Shown: piece after piece, positions 8,541-18,009 of the stretch
How positions within the stretch are numbered: the stretch's first letter is position 1
Layout: each line of letters opens with the position of its first letter
Assembly (NCBI RefSeq): GCF_049310885.1
Contig: NZ_JBMDYO010000006.1
Location: 62,001-126,000 of the forward strand
From: CAYZJV01 sp049310885
Lineage (GTDB): Bacteria; Spirochaetota; Spirochaetia; Sphaerochaetales; Sphaerochaetaceae
DNA: 64,000 bases
Direction: 5' to 3'
The notes under the pieces: generated by a model
What the model saw: only the letters and a program-made list of their open reading frames with translations
Database searches by the model: none
What the model was told of the DNA's origin: nothing
Position numbers and translations under genes: made by a program

Positions 8541-9458
8541 GATACCACAATACGTAATGCAGATGAAAAAATCAATATCGACCACTTGGTGCATGAGCAT
8601 GTAGCAATGGCCTCACTCTGTTCCTATGGTACGGGAGGAGAGGCCGACTTCCTCATTACCCCGAACAATCTTGGTGAACTCAGGGCAGCCCTACTGTGGG
8701 CAAAGGAACGATCCCTCCCCACAACTATTTTAGGTGGTGGTTCCAACGTTCTCATCTCAGATAAAGGGGTGGAAGGTCTGGTGATACTCACTACAGGATT
8801 AACTGAGCATCATGTGCGTGGTCGAATCTTTTGTACCCAGAGCGGCCTTCCGTTGGATACAGCGATCAATGTCGCCATAGAGCGTTCCCTGAGTGGCCTC
8901 GAACCTTTGGGAGGACTCCCCGGAACGGTCGGAGGAGCTGTGCGTGGAAACGCATCCGCCGGCGGGCTATGGATATCTGAGTTGATAGAATGGGTAGATT
9001 ATTTGGATAAGGATGGCAGTTTCCATCGCTATCAAGGTATGGATGGCGGCTTTTCCTACAAGAAATCGCCCTTCACAGACTCCGAAAGCATTATCTACGA
9101 AATAGCCTTCAGACTCATACCGAATAAGAAGACTAGCGAAGCCAGATTGAGGAAGGAACAAAGCAGGATCGAACGGATGGAAACGGGACAATTCGACTTC
9201 CCGAGTGCAGGGTGCATGTTCAAGAATCCACATGGAATCTCTGCCGGACAACTGATCGATGAGGCCGGACTCAAGGGAAGGTCTTTCGGTGGTGCTAGGG
9301 TGAGCGAGCACCATGGTAATTTCATTGTAAACCACGATCATCACGCCTCTGCGAGTGATATCTACGAACTGAGCAGGATAGTTGAACATGAGATCGAAAA
9401 ACGAAACAAGATCCACCTAGAAAGAGAGGTCATCCTCCTAGGTCGATGGAACAACTGA
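8538..9458 (+). CDS. murB: UDP-N-acetylenolpyruvoylglucosamine reductase
   Basis: A 306-aa FAD- and NADPH-dependent reductase that converts UDP-GlcNAc-enolpyruvate to UDP-MurNAc, the second committed step of peptidoglycan synthesis. Motifs are YGTGGEADFLI, the FAD-binding GGGSNVLIS, LPGTVGGAVRGNASAGG and YKKSPF, then PSAGCMFKNP and GGARVSEHHGNFIVN near the C-terminus. The proton-donor position in PSAG(S/C) is Cys here rather than the more common Ser. No ATG is available in the right region; the first in-frame start is GTG 8538, which coincides with the predicted +1. The 3' end overlaps the convergent exported-protein gene by 29 bp. Confidence 0.95.
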   Translation: MDTTIRNADEKINIDHLVHEHVAMASLCSYGTGGEADFLITPNNLGELRAALLWAKERSLPTTILGGGSNVLISDKGVEGLVILTTGLTEHHVRGRIFCTQSGLPLDTAINVAIERSLSGLEPLGGLPGTVGGAVRGNASAGGLWISELIEWVDYLDKDGSFHRYQGMDGGFSYKKSPFTDSESIIYEIAFRLIPNKKTSEARLRKEQSRIERMETGQFDFPSAGCMFKNPHGISAGQLIDEAGLKGRSFGGARVSEHHGNFIVNHDHHASASDIYELSRIVEHEIEKRNKIHLEREVILLGRWNN

Positions 9459-10779
9459 TCCCTATTCCCCCCGTACTATCCAAGGTTACCGAGATATCTC
9501 CTCCCTTCAGCTCATGGATATAGGTCAAGTCCAAATCCACCTTTTCCGACATGATCTTGAGTTTTGTCTTGCAGACTCCCAATCCACGTATTTCAAATTC
9601 ACAGAGTAAGCGACCATGCAAAGAGAATCCTTTAGACCACCTCAGTGTCGGTAAGAACGAGAGCTCAACAGCTACCATACGTATTGAGAGAGGAAAAGAG
9701 AGTTCTATCGCCTTCGATTGAGAGGCCGACCTATTGTTTCTTTTACGGTATCGTGCGGCGATACCAGCTTCGCCCCATGAGCCTTGGTAGTTACCGGCTA
9801 TACTGGCAACAATACTCCGCTTCTGACTTTCTGCGGCATACACCGTCTGTTGCCACCAAGAATCCTGTAAGGAGGCATCCAGGGCGAACGTCTCCCCATC
9901 ATAGGAAAGACCGACCGTATCACGTCTCATCGGAATATCGACAATCTTGGTTCCATTAGAATCAAAGACACCTACCCATGCAGAAGACTCTACACGTTCT
10001 AGCACCAACGAAACGTTATGGCGATCGATCTGCAAACGATAGAGGGAGGCTATGGCAGAACCCAATTCGCGATCACATGCAAAACGGATCAACAATTGAG
10101 GCATGATTGATACGCTCCAATCAGCTACCTCATAGTCTCCACTCCATGCAAGATATGATGAATACCCCTCGCCTATCGCCCTTGCCTTGTAATTGATCGT
10201 GTGGTCTCCTGAAGCATAGGATCCATGGTCAACTACTAGAGTAGCTAACCTCATAATACCCAATCGGTTACCTATCTCGACGAGCGCACCTAGGTTACCT
10301 CCCGCTCTTTCTTGTTGTGAGACTAGTCTGAAAAGATGGATACGAGTAAAATTAAGGTTCGTCATTGAGAAAATCCAAGATGCGTGGGAAAGGAGATCAA
10401 AATCCAACTTCACCACGTCCACTTGCCCATAGTCGCGTTCCTTAAGAGGATGAAGCTGGAAAGCGGTGGAAGAGAAGACTGCAAGACGGGGATCTCTTGA
10501 AATATCACCGAAGTAAAAATGGAATTTCGGCATCTTTATCGCTATAGCTATGACACCATTAATCCCAATAGTGACAGGGTTGTTATCCGTCATCTCTGCG
10601 CTTGCATAAAATCCCATAGAGAGTTCCATAGCGGAAATACCAACTTGGCAAGTCGTCTCCTCCAGATCCATAGACCAATTCGTCATCGTAGAAGAGAAGA
10701 CCATGTTCATGTTTGCCCATACAGGGGTTGAGAGGAGTAGCATGAGTATTGCAACTGATGACTTCGTTTTATTGACCAT
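9430..10779 (-). CDS. Exported protein of unknown function
   Basis: I do not recognise a family. From the ATG at 10779 the product is 449 aa and begins with a typical signal peptide: a Lys-containing N-region, the core SSVAILMLLLS, and a probable cleavage after PVWA. The rest is rich in short alternating hydrophobic/aromatic segments, as in a beta-rich periplasmic or outer-membrane protein (for example MPKFHFYFGDISRDPRL). No conserved catalytic motif stands out. The frame remains open to 10842, but those residues do not look like a leader. The start is uncertain because the ribosome-binding site is weak. It lies between murB (29-bp antisense overlap) and divergent ackA. Confidence 0.65.
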   Translation of the reverse strand: MVNKTKSSVAILMLLLSTPVWANMNMVFSSTMTNWSMDLEETTCQVGISAMELSMGFYASAEMTDNNPVTIGINGVIAIAIKMPKFHFYFGDISRDPRLAVFSSTAFQLHPLKERDYGQVDVVKLDFDLLSHASWIFSMTNLNFTRIHLFRLVSQQERAGGNLGALVEIGNRLGIMRLATLVVDHGSYASGDHTINYKARAIGEGYSSYLAWSGDYEVADWSVSIMPQLLIRFACDRELGSAIASLYRLQIDRHNVSLVLERVESSAWVGVFDSNGTKIVDIPMRRDTVGLSYDGETFALDASLQDSWWQQTVYAAESQKRSIVASIAGNYQGSWGEAGIAARYRKRNNRSASQSKAIELSFPLSIRMVAVELSFLPTLRWSKGFSLHGRLLCEFEIRGLGVCKTKLKIMSEKVDLDLTYIHELKGGDISVTLDSTGGIGISCSIDLGG

Positions 10780-10909
10780 GACCGAAATAACGACCAAATC
10801 CCTCATATTGCTTCTTATCCATTGATTTTTTAGCCGTGACATGTAAAAATAATTGTTGGCTGTACACAGTCAAAATAGTAATTTGGTCAAGTAGTACCAG
10901 GAGGTCGTA

Positions 10910-12244
10910 ATGGTGATTCTCACATTGAATTGCGGTAGTTCTTCCGCAAAATATCAGGTGTATGATTGGAATAACAAAGAAGTTCTCGCAGTAGGTGTCG
11001 TTGAACGCATTGGACTCGATTATTCCGTAATAGAGCATAAAACCACCAAGAATGGGGAATATACCGAAAAAGTCTCTTGCCCTACTCATAAAGAGGCAAT
11101 CGAATTAATCATCAAGACCTTGCTGGATCCATTGAGAGGAGTTATTTCTGATGTAAGTGAGATCAGTGCTGTCGGTCATCGCGTTCTCCATGGCGGCGAG
11201 AGGTTCAAGGAATCTGCGTTAGTGGATGACGATGTACTAGCCCACCTCAAAGAGCTCATTCCCCTTGGTCCACTCCATATGCCAGCCAATATCATGGGTA
11301 TTGAAGCTGCTCGGAAAGTCATGCCCGATATCCCCCACGCCATCGTCATGGATACAGCTTGGCACCAGACCATGCCCCCCGAAGCATACATGTATGCTGT
11401 TCCCTATGAATGGTATACATCGTTCAATGTGAGACGTTATGGATTCCATGGAACCAGTTATGTCTATACTGCAAAAAGAGCTGCCGTCCTTTTAGGAAAA
11501 AAGCCCAAGGATACAAACCTGATCATCTGCCATATCGGTAACGGTGCATCGATCTCTGCAGTTAAAAATGGTGTTTGTATAGACACCACCATGGGTCTCA
11601 CCCCATTGGAAGGTCTGGTCATGGGTAGCCGATCTGGAGATCTGGATCCGGCCATACTCCCGTTCATTATGAACCGCACCGGCATGAGTGCGAAAGAGAT
11701 GGACAGCGCACTGAACAAGAAGAGTGGTCTTATCGGTATTTGTGGTATGAGTGACCGTCGAGATGTAAGAGACGAAGCAGCTGGCGGAAATGAGAAGGCG
11801 AAACTTGCTGTCGGAATCGAATGCCACCGTTTGAAGAAATACATAGGAGCATATGCAGCTTTGCTTGGACGTGTCGATGCTCTTGTCTATACCGCAGGGG
11901 TTGGTGAAATGGCTCCCCATATCCGTGAAGGGGCTACAAAAGATCTCGATATCTTGGGAATCAAGTTGGACCTAGATAAAAATAGGATTGCTCAATGCAG
12001 AAATGCTGAATTGGAAATCAGTACAGACGATTCTCAGACAAAGATATTCGTCATTCCTACCGACGAGGAATTGGTAATGACCGAGGATGCCTATGCATTG
12101 ATGAATGGAACTTATGATGTCCACATGAACTTCACCTACTCGTTCCAACACAAGGAGTATGTGAACAAAGCCCGTGCTGCAGGATTGGAACAGGATCTTA
12201 AGAAGAAGCCGGAGTTGAAGAAGATATTGGCGTTACCTCGCTAA
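10910..12244 (+). CDS. ackA: Acetate kinase
   Basis: A 444-aa kinase interconverting acetyl-phosphate + ADP and acetate + ATP, the ATP-yielding end of fermentative metabolism. Motifs are NCGSSSAKYQ at residues 7-16, GHRVLHGGERF, the RRYGFHGTSY region, GNGASISAVKNG and DTTMGLTPLEG with GSRSGDLDP. It carries a C-terminal extension of about 40 aa, rich in Lys, beyond the usual ~400 residues. I remember a similar extension in treponemal AckA. CAGGAGG precedes the ATG at 10910. There is no pta gene next to it, so acetyl-phosphate must be made by an enzyme encoded elsewhere. It ends in a clear terminator. Confidence 0.97.
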   Translation: MVILTLNCGSSSAKYQVYDWNNKEVLAVGVVERIGLDYSVIEHKTTKNGEYTEKVSCPTHKEAIELIIKTLLDPLRGVISDVSEISAVGHRVLHGGERFKESALVDDDVLAHLKELIPLGPLHMPANIMGIEAARKVMPDIPHAIVMDTAWHQTMPPEAYMYAVPYEWYTSFNVRRYGFHGTSYVYTAKRAAVLLGKKPKDTNLIICHIGNGASISAVKNGVCIDTTMGLTPLEGLVMGSRSGDLDPAILPFIMNRTGMSAKEMDSALNKKSGLIGICGMSDRRDVRDEAAGGNEKAKLAVGIECHRLKKYIGAYAALLGRVDALVYTAGVGEMAPHIREGATKDLDILGIKLDLDKNRIAQCRNAELEISTDDSQTKIFVIPTDEELVMTEDAYALMNGTYDVHMNFTYSFQHKEYVNKARAAGLEQDLKKKPELKKILALPR

Positions 12245-12271
12245 TAGCCGGTGATTATTCTTCTGCCTTTG

Positions 12272-12315
12272 AGGGTTGCATCTGACTTCGGTTGTGGTGC
12301 AACCCTAAATTTTTT
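12272..12315 (+). terminator. ackA terminator
   Basis: The stem AGGGTTGCA (12272-12280) pairs with TGCAACCCT (12298-12306), followed by AAATTTTTT. The T-run overlaps the last codons of the convergent kinase-like gene (stop at 12305). Confidence 0.85.
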
Positions 12316-12943
12316 CCTCTCGGGCTTCCATTGCTTCAATGAATTGTTTGATAAAACCTGCCGTGCCATCCATTCCCAGAGGTGCTGAGTTTAACGTCAT
12401 ATCATAGAATGCTGCATTTCCCCACGTACCTGCCGCATAGTAGTCGTGATACTTCCTTCTCTCCTTGTCATATTTGGAGATATGGGAAAGAGCTTCTTTG
12501 ATTTCGATATCTTCATATCCAGCGATACGTTGGGCACGGACTTCTTCAGGAGCATGGATGAATATGGAAACATGATGTGGATGTTCCTTAAGGATGTAAT
12601 CTGAACAACGACCAACGATAACACATGGTCCCTCTTCAGCCAGTTGTTTTATTATCTCGTACTGCGTAAGGAACAATGTATCGCTCAGCGGCATATTATA
12701 GACTGAGGTGGAAGCATGTCCGAGTGTAGGAATACTCGAAGGGATAGTGTAGAGAAATCTACTTGCAGCCTTTTCATCGAGATTTTCCAAGACCTGTTTG
12801 CTCATACCGCTCTTCTCAGCAGCCATGGAAATCAGTGCACTGTCATAGAAAGGGATGTCACACTTGTCGGCGAGCAGTCTACCGATTTCACGACCACCAC
12901 TTCCGAATTGTCTACTGATTGAAACTACCGTATGTATTCCCAT
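12305..12943 (-). CDS. Cytidylate kinase-like family protein
   Basis: A 212-aa P-loop protein of the cytidylate kinase-like family (Pfam Cytidylate_kin2 type). The start ATG at 12943 follows AGGAGG at ideal spacing; the frame extends upstream to 12964 without support. The nucleotide loop is SRQFGSGGREIGRLLA (about residues 9-24), a GSGG variant of Walker A. PFYDSALI and CVIVGRCSDYIL are also typical. These proteins are common in gut anaerobes and spirochaetes, but their substrate is not established. A separate CMP kinase is present at 34695-35249, so this one probably does something else. Moderately confident in family, not in function. Confidence 0.8.
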   Translation of the reverse strand: MGIHTVVSISRQFGSGGREIGRLLADKCDIPFYDSALISMAAEKSGMSKQVLENLDEKAASRFLYTIPSSIPTLGHASTSVYNMPLSDTLFLTQYEIIKQLAEEGPCVIVGRCSDYILKEHPHHVSIFIHAPEEVRAQRIAGYEDIEIKEALSHISKYDKERRKYHDYYAAGTWGNAAFYDMTLNSAPLGMDGTAGFIKQFIEAMEAREEKI

Positions 12944-13012
12944 ACGTTCCTCCTTTCTGTACACCCTATTGTATCGTGATTATGGCTATGGTGAAAGGGG
13001 AAACTCTAATCA

Positions 13013-14527
13013 CTAGTCATCGTGGAGATTGGCAGAGGGAAACTTAGGTTCACTGGTAGTATTCAAGCCCAACTTCCTCAGACCATTCGAATCCCCTACA
13101 GACGGCAAATGAGTAAGATGCACCTCGCATCCCCGTAATAATGGCAGCTTCTCAAGTGCAATTTGGGCAGAAGGATTTATCGGTGCACTCATAGCTAGAC
13201 AAATAAGAGTCTCATCAAGGTCTAGACTTACCCGTCTCCCGCTCAATACATCCCTCTTGAGATGCCGGATTGACTCGATCGTCTGTTTCGGTATCAGGTC
13301 AATTGCCTTGGGTATTCCAGCCAACCGCTTCGCGGCATTGAGGACCAAGGCTGAGGAGGCATGCAGGGTCTCAGAATTCGCTCCGGATACGATACTGCCA
13401 TCAGGCAATTCCATCGCCGCAGCGCAAACTATACCATCCCTTCCTTTCCCTTTTGTTACAGCAGCTTTCAGAGCAATTTCTGCTGCCGGTACGGTTGTAC
13501 GCATCATCGGGTTCAGTTCTAGGTTCTCCATCAGTAACTTAATCCTTCCGATAGCCTCTTGAGTTCCGATTCCCCGTGCATAATCACAAGCCGCTGCAAA
13601 ATATCGACGGATGATCTCTTGATATGCGGCATTGCGTACCGCTTCATCATCAACAATACCGAAACCACATCGGTTTACCCCCATGTCGGTAGGAGATTTA
13701 TAGAAGGATGGTTGTTTGGTGATCTTTTCAATTATTCTTCTGAGTAAGGGGAATGCTTCCATATCGCGCGAATAGTTGACTGCATGTTCTCCATAAGCCG
13801 ATAGCTGGAAGTGGTCAATCTGATTGATATCACCGATATCGGCCGTGGCAGCCTCATAAGCAACATTCACCGGATGTTCGATAGGCAAATTCCAGATGGG
13901 GAAAGTCTCAAACTTGGCATATCCGCTTTTCAAGCCTCTGCGATAATCATGATAGAGTTGGGAGAGACAGGTCGCCAATTTCCCACTTCCTGGACCAGGA
14001 GCAGTAACGAGGACAACCGGATGTTCAGTCTCAATATAAGGATTCGCACCATATCCCTCATCGCTTACGATCGTATCGACATCTGATGGATACCCATCCG
14101 TAGCCTTGTGGGTATACACGTTAATACCACGTCTGGTTAGGCGATTCATAAATTGTACGGCTGCCGGTTGTGCATTGAACCTAGTTATTACCACACGGGT
14201 TACGGATAAACCCCAATCGGCAAAATCGTCGATCATCTTGAAAACATCCGTATCATAGGTAATACCGAAATCACTCCGGATTTTACGCCTTTCGATATCA
14301 TCGGCGAAAATACAGACAATCACATCGATCTTATCCTTGAGTGACTGAAATACACGCATCTTCACGTTGGGATCGAAGCCGGGAAGGACCCTTGAAGCAT
14401 GGTAATCATAGAGAAGTTTCCCACCACACTCAAGATACAATTTTCCATCACACTCCTCCATCCGTTTCAAGATGGCTTGGGTCTGTTCCCTCAGATACTT
14501 CTCATTGTCAAATCCCGTGCGTGTCAT
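13013..14527 (-). CDS. DUF1846 domain-containing protein
   Basis: A 504-aa protein matching the DUF1846 family in length and in characteristic segments: GFDNEKYLREQTQAIL near the N-terminus, LYLECGGKLLYDYHASRVL, VVLVTAPGPGSGKLATCLSQ (a P-loop-like glycine-rich turn at about residue 170-190) and DMGVNRCGFGIVDD. The family is widespread in anaerobes and Firmicutes, with no assigned reaction that I can name reliably. It is the third gene of the DAHP synthase - DJ-1 - DUF1846 unit, 25 bp after the DJ-1 stop. The ATG at 14527 has GGGGAG upstream. Confidence 0.85.
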   Translation of the reverse strand: MTRTGFDNEKYLREQTQAILKRMEECDGKLYLECGGKLLYDYHASRVLPGFDPNVKMRVFQSLKDKIDVIVCIFADDIERRKIRSDFGITYDTDVFKMIDDFADWGLSVTRVVITRFNAQPAAVQFMNRLTRRGINVYTHKATDGYPSDVDTIVSDEGYGANPYIETEHPVVLVTAPGPGSGKLATCLSQLYHDYRRGLKSGYAKFETFPIWNLPIEHPVNVAYEAATADIGDINQIDHFQLSAYGEHAVNYSRDMEAFPLLRRIIEKITKQPSFYKSPTDMGVNRCGFGIVDDEAVRNAAYQEIIRRYFAAACDYARGIGTQEAIGRIKLLMENLELNPMMRTTVPAAEIALKAAVTKGKGRDGIVCAAAMELPDGSIVSGANSETLHASSALVLNAAKRLAGIPKAIDLIPKQTIESIRHLKRDVLSGRRVSLDLDETLICLAMSAPINPSAQIALEKLPLLRGCEVHLTHLPSVGDSNGLRKLGLNTTSEPKFPSANLHDD

Positions 14528-14552
14528 CCTCTCTGTTCTCCCCTATTCTATA

Positions 14553-15113
14553 TCAGTCTTGTGCTAGTATCGATTTTCCGATTTTCCGACTGATCTCGCC
14601 ATCGGTAAGCTTCTGTATAATGGCTAGGGCGAACTCGATAGCACACCCTGCCGCACGTGCAGTAATAATATTCCCATCCACACAGACGCGCTCAGTACCG
14701 AAATCGAAATCGGGAGTGTTTGATTCAGCTCCCGGAAAGCAGACAGCCTGATGTCCCTCAAGAAGTCCTGCGGGACCAAGGACCACAGCAGGAGCCGCAC
14801 AAATAGCAGCTATCACCTTACCGGTATTGGCAATCATCAACATCTTTTCATTCACTTCCCAGGAACCGGCAAGATTCTTCGATCCGAGGCCACCACCGGG
14901 GAGGACCATTGCATCGAAGTCTATTCCCACATCCTCGATAACGGTATCACAAGCAACCGTTATTCCGTGTCCACCAGTAATTTCGGTTGCCCCGACACCA
15001 GCCAACACTACGGTAAAACCCGCTCTTCTGAAAAGATCAACTGGTGCAAGAGCTTCGATTTCTTCAAATCCTTCGGCCAAGGGAACCAAAATCCGGATAT
15101 TCTTGTTACTCAT
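14553..15113 (-). CDS. DJ-1/PfpI family protein
   Basis: A 186-aa class I glutamine amidotransferase-like protein of the DJ-1/PfpI superfamily (closest in style to DJ-1/YajL). The nucleophile-elbow Cys is visible in AAICAAPAVVLG (about residue 104). The upstream acidic partner is in AEGFEEIEA, and the oxyanion region is VLPGGGLGSKNL. DJ-1 members are linked to oxidative or glyoxal stress and deglycase-type chemistry; the exact activity cannot be assigned. Its ATG overlaps the DAHP synthase stop by 4 bp (ATGA), and GGAGG lies within that gene's end, so the two are translationally coupled. Confidence 0.92.
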   Translation of the reverse strand: MSNKNIRILVPLAEGFEEIEALAPVDLFRRAGFTVVLAGVGATEITGGHGITVACDTVIEDVGIDFDAMVLPGGGLGSKNLAGSWEVNEKMLMIANTGKVIAAICAAPAVVLGPAGLLEGHQAVCFPGAESNTPDFDFGTERVCVDGNIITARAAGCAIEFALAIIQKLTDGEISRKIGKSILAQD

Positions 15114-16183
15114 ACATAAGCCTCCAATTCTTGTCTTCCTTTGCGCAATGCATTGCAGACCCGATTCAAGGTCTCAACCGTATCGTCCCACCCAATACAT
15201 CCATCAGTGACAGATACTCCATACTGAAGATCCTTGGGGTTCTCAGGGATCGATTGACACCCGGAGAAGAGATTGCTTTCCAACATGAATCCTTTTATCT
15301 CATTCCTACCCCAGACAACTTGGTCAACTACAGCTCTGAGGACCCTTCTCTGTCGTTGTGGATCCTTTCGAGAATTAGCATGGCTACAGTCGACTATGAT
15401 GGCTTTGGGAAGAGCCAATTTCTCCATAAGTTTAGCTGCGGCCTCAACATCCTCTTCATAATAGTTCGGAGCGTGGTCTCCTCCCCGAAGTATCAAATGG
15501 CCACAATCATTTCCCGTCGTCCGGTAGATCGCGGAATTGCCATGCTTGTCTATTCCTATGAATGCAGCACTCTGGCGTGCGCTCTTTATTGCATTAACTG
15601 CAGTAGCATATTCTCCACTGGTACTGTTCTTAAACCCGACCGCTACCGACATGCCACTCGCAAGTGTACGGTGAGTCTGGCTCTCAGTGGTACGAGCTCC
15701 TATAGAACACCAACTGAGCATCTCATCGATATACTGGGGAACAATGGGATCGAGCATCTCGCATCCCACCGGCAAACCCAGTGAGGTGATATCGATCAAC
15801 AATTTCCTCGCGGTGGCGATCCCACCTTGGATATCATAGGAACCATCCATGTTGGGATCAAGAATAAGACCTTTCCAACCACCTATAGTACGGGGTTTCT
15901 CGAAGTAGGTCCTCATAACAACATACAATTGGTCCGAGACCTCATCGGCAAACTCTTTCAGTCTCTTGGCATACTCCAAAGCCGCTATAGGATCATGAAT
16001 CGAACAGGGGCCTACAATCGCTAGAAGCCGCTTGTCTTTTCCCAAGATGATATCGTTCACTCGTTGGCGAGATTCGAGAATCTGTCTAGTCAATTCGTCA
16101 GATACGGGGAACTTTTCCGCGAGGGTTGCCGGACTGGCAAGTGGCTCTACTCCCTCAATCCTGATGTCTATATTTTTTTGCAT
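15110..16183 (-). CDS. 3-deoxy-7-phosphoheptulonate synthase (DAHP synthase, class I)
   Basis: A 357-aa type I DAHP synthase (AroF/G/H group) that condenses PEP and erythrose-4-phosphate in the first step of the shikimate pathway. Motifs are IVGPCSIHDP, MRTYFEKPRTIGGWKG, DPNMDGSYDI, IGARTTESQTHR (metal/PEP site) and ILRGGDHAPNY. The length fits the E. coli-type enzymes with an N-terminal extension that carries feedback regulation. Which amino acid inhibits it cannot be read here. It is first in a unit with DJ-1 and DUF1846 genes and has its own promoter at 16208-16236. Confidence 0.96.
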   Translation of the reverse strand: MQKNIDIRIEGVEPLASPATLAEKFPVSDELTRQILESRQRVNDIILGKDKRLLAIVGPCSIHDPIAALEYAKRLKEFADEVSDQLYVVMRTYFEKPRTIGGWKGLILDPNMDGSYDIQGGIATARKLLIDITSLGLPVGCEMLDPIVPQYIDEMLSWCSIGARTTESQTHRTLASGMSVAVGFKNSTSGEYATAVNAIKSARQSAAFIGIDKHGNSAIYRTTGNDCGHLILRGGDHAPNYYEEDVEAAAKLMEKLALPKAIIVDCSHANSRKDPQRQRRVLRAVVDQVVWGRNEIKGFMLESNLFSGCQSIPENPKDLQYGVSVTDGCIGWDDTVETLNRVCNALRKGRQELEAYV

Positions 16184-16207
16184 GATGAGTCGGGGGCCTC
16201 CCTCCCC

Positions 16208-16236
16208 TGTATACCATAATGGATAGTCACCGACAA
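16208..16236 (-). promoter_or_regulatory. Promoter of the DAHP synthase unit
   Basis: Minus strand: -35 TTGTCG (16236-16231), a 17-bp spacer, -10 TATACA (16213-16208). A purine-rich GGGGAGGGAGG follows in the leader and could be the ribosome-binding site. Confidence 0.45.
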
Positions 16237-16245
16237 GCAGCGCGG

Positions 16246-18009
16246 CTACTCTTTAGTCTCTCCATCATTTTCCTTTCCTGCGTTCGTGTCTTCACCACGA
16301 TGCCCAGTTAAGGTCTGTTTTATAGAATAGAGATATCGTTTGATCTTGAGTGTAGGAGTCCGTTGGAAGGGCTCATCCTGCAAAGAGACATCCCGTATAC
16401 GACTAAATGAACTGAGTTCCTTGTTCACCTCTTCACGTACATGAGCAAGATACGTTGCTGCACTCTCCTTGGCATCGTTTACCGAAAGTTTGAGGTTTTC
16501 AGCCATAAGCTCAAAGTCGAGTTTGATAAGTGCGGCGAGACCTCCCTCTCCAGAAAGGACAAGGGATTCCTGGACATACGGCAGATTGTTAAAAATATTC
16601 TCGATTAACTCTGGATAGATATTTTCACCGCTTGGGCCGAGAATCATCGTCTTCTTCCGCCCTTTAATGGAGAGTCTGTGTTTCTCAATGATCCCCAAAT
16701 CTCCTGTCTTGAACCAACCATCTTCAGTGAAAACCTCAGCGGTAAGATCAGGATTCTTGTAATAGCCTTGCATGACGTTGGGACCTTTCGCCACGATTTC
16801 TCCCACATGGGTTTTTGGATCGGGTTCATAGATCTTCAACTGTACACCTTTAACTGCATACCCCACTGTCCCCGGTTTAGTCTGTTTCGGTCCCGACCCT
16901 GCAAGAAGCGGAGAGGTCTCAGTCAACCCGTAACCGATTGCATAAGGAAACTTGGCCTCTTTAAGGAACTTTTCTACCTCATTATCCAAGGCAGCGCCTC
17001 CCACTCCGAAAAACTTGAGTTTGCCACCGAAAGTCCGCTTCAGTTTTTTACCGATAATACTGTTTATGAAGCGTCGCAGCAGAGCCTTTCCATAGAGCTT
17101 GGCGACCCGAGGATTCTTTGCAATCTGGGGAACGACCGAACTTCTGTAGATCTTCTCAATCAGCAGGGGAACTGAGAGCATGACATGGGGACGGATCTTT
17201 TTCATTGCAGGAAGCAAGATACTTGCTGCTGGAGCTTTCCCTAGGTAGTGGATCTCTGCACCCGTTATAAGCGGGAGGAGAAACCCTAGACTGAATTCGT
17301 ATGAGTGGCTCATAGGAAGGATGGAGAGGAATCGCATACCTGTCTTAATGGTGAAGAATTGCTTCACACATGCTGAGGCATTACTTGCAAGGTTCCTATT
17401 GGTGAGCATTACTCCCTTGGACATGCCTGTGGTTCCACTGGTATAGATGATCGATACCAATTCATCTTCGCCTCTGGTTCTGCCCTCGATAGCCTTGGGA
17501 TCACTCTTTGTACGTAACATGTCCCTGCCTGGTGCGTGTTGAAAGTCACGTTTTGTCGTAATCGTAGTCGATATCGGCAATGGGATATGAAAAAGATCCT
17601 CCATCCTCATGAGAAGGGAATCTTCTTTCGTCCAAAAACTACTGACCTTTTCAAACATCTTTGTAGAAACCACCAATGCCCTTGCTTCGCAGTGATTGAT
17701 GATCGTCTCTATCTCACGTGATGAGAAATCGGGCAGTATGGGTACGGCAATCGCACCTGCGGAGACTACGGCAAGGAAGGCTACACCCCACATGGGTTGG
17801 CTCTCTCCCAGTACAGCAACCTTGTCTCCCGAAGAAATCCCCTCCTGCATGAGGTATGTAGCCATGGCATCGACTTTGCGTTTGAGATCTCCGAAAGTAA
17901 TCGCACTTTCGTCATCACCTATGATGGTCATCGATAACCGTTGTGCATGACGCTGTGCCGAACGTTCCAGTATGTGACGTATAGTAAAAGTCTCCAATTC
18001 ATGTTTCAT
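16246..18009 (-). CDS. AMP-dependent acyl-CoA synthetase/ligase (long-chain type)
   Basis: A 587-aa ANL-superfamily enzyme that activates a carboxylate (probably a fatty acid) through an acyl-AMP. The P-loop IIYTSGTTGMSKGVMLTNRN, the A5 motif GYGLTETSP, A7 GWFKTGDLG, and the hinge/A8 with KGRKKTMILGPSGENIYPE are all present. The ATG at 18009 is preferred over 18015, because it gives an ATGA overlap with the upstream hydrolase gene and a better distance from GGGAG. It is the last gene of an ArsC-like - WalJ-like - ligase unit. A second, similar ligase is encoded at 27309-29063. The acyl substrate is unknown. Confidence 0.93.
   Translation of the reverse strand: MKHELETFTIRHILERSAQRHAQRLSMTIIGDDESAITFGDLKRKVDAMATYLMQEGISSGDKVAVLGESQPMWGVAFLAVVSAGAIAVPILPDFSSREIETIINHCEARALVVSTKMFEKVSSFWTKEDSLLMRMEDLFHIPLPISTTITTKRDFQHAPGRDMLRTKSDPKAIEGRTRGEDELVSIIYTSGTTGMSKGVMLTNRNLASNASACVKQFFTIKTGMRFLSILPMSHSYEFSLGFLLPLITGAEIHYLGKAPAASILLPAMKKIRPHVMLSVPLLIEKIYRSSVVPQIAKNPRVAKLYGKALLRRFINSIIGKKLKRTFGGKLKFFGVGGAALDNEVEKFLKEAKFPYAIGYGLTETSPLLAGSGPKQTKPGTVGYAVKGVQLKIYEPDPKTHVGEIVAKGPNVMQGYYKNPDLTAEVFTEDGWFKTGDLGIIEKHRLSIKGRKKTMILGPSGENIYPELIENIFNNLPYVQESLVLSGEGGLAALIKLDFELMAENLKLSVNDAKESAATYLAHVREEVNKELSSFSRIRDVSLQDEPFQRTPTLKIKRYLYSIKQTLTGHRGEDTNAGKENDGETKE

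Noticed and set aside
15044..15784. 246-codon plus-strand frame across DJ-1 and DAHP synthase genes
   Set aside because: Both genes on the minus strand are well supported and the plus frame has no recognisable domain.
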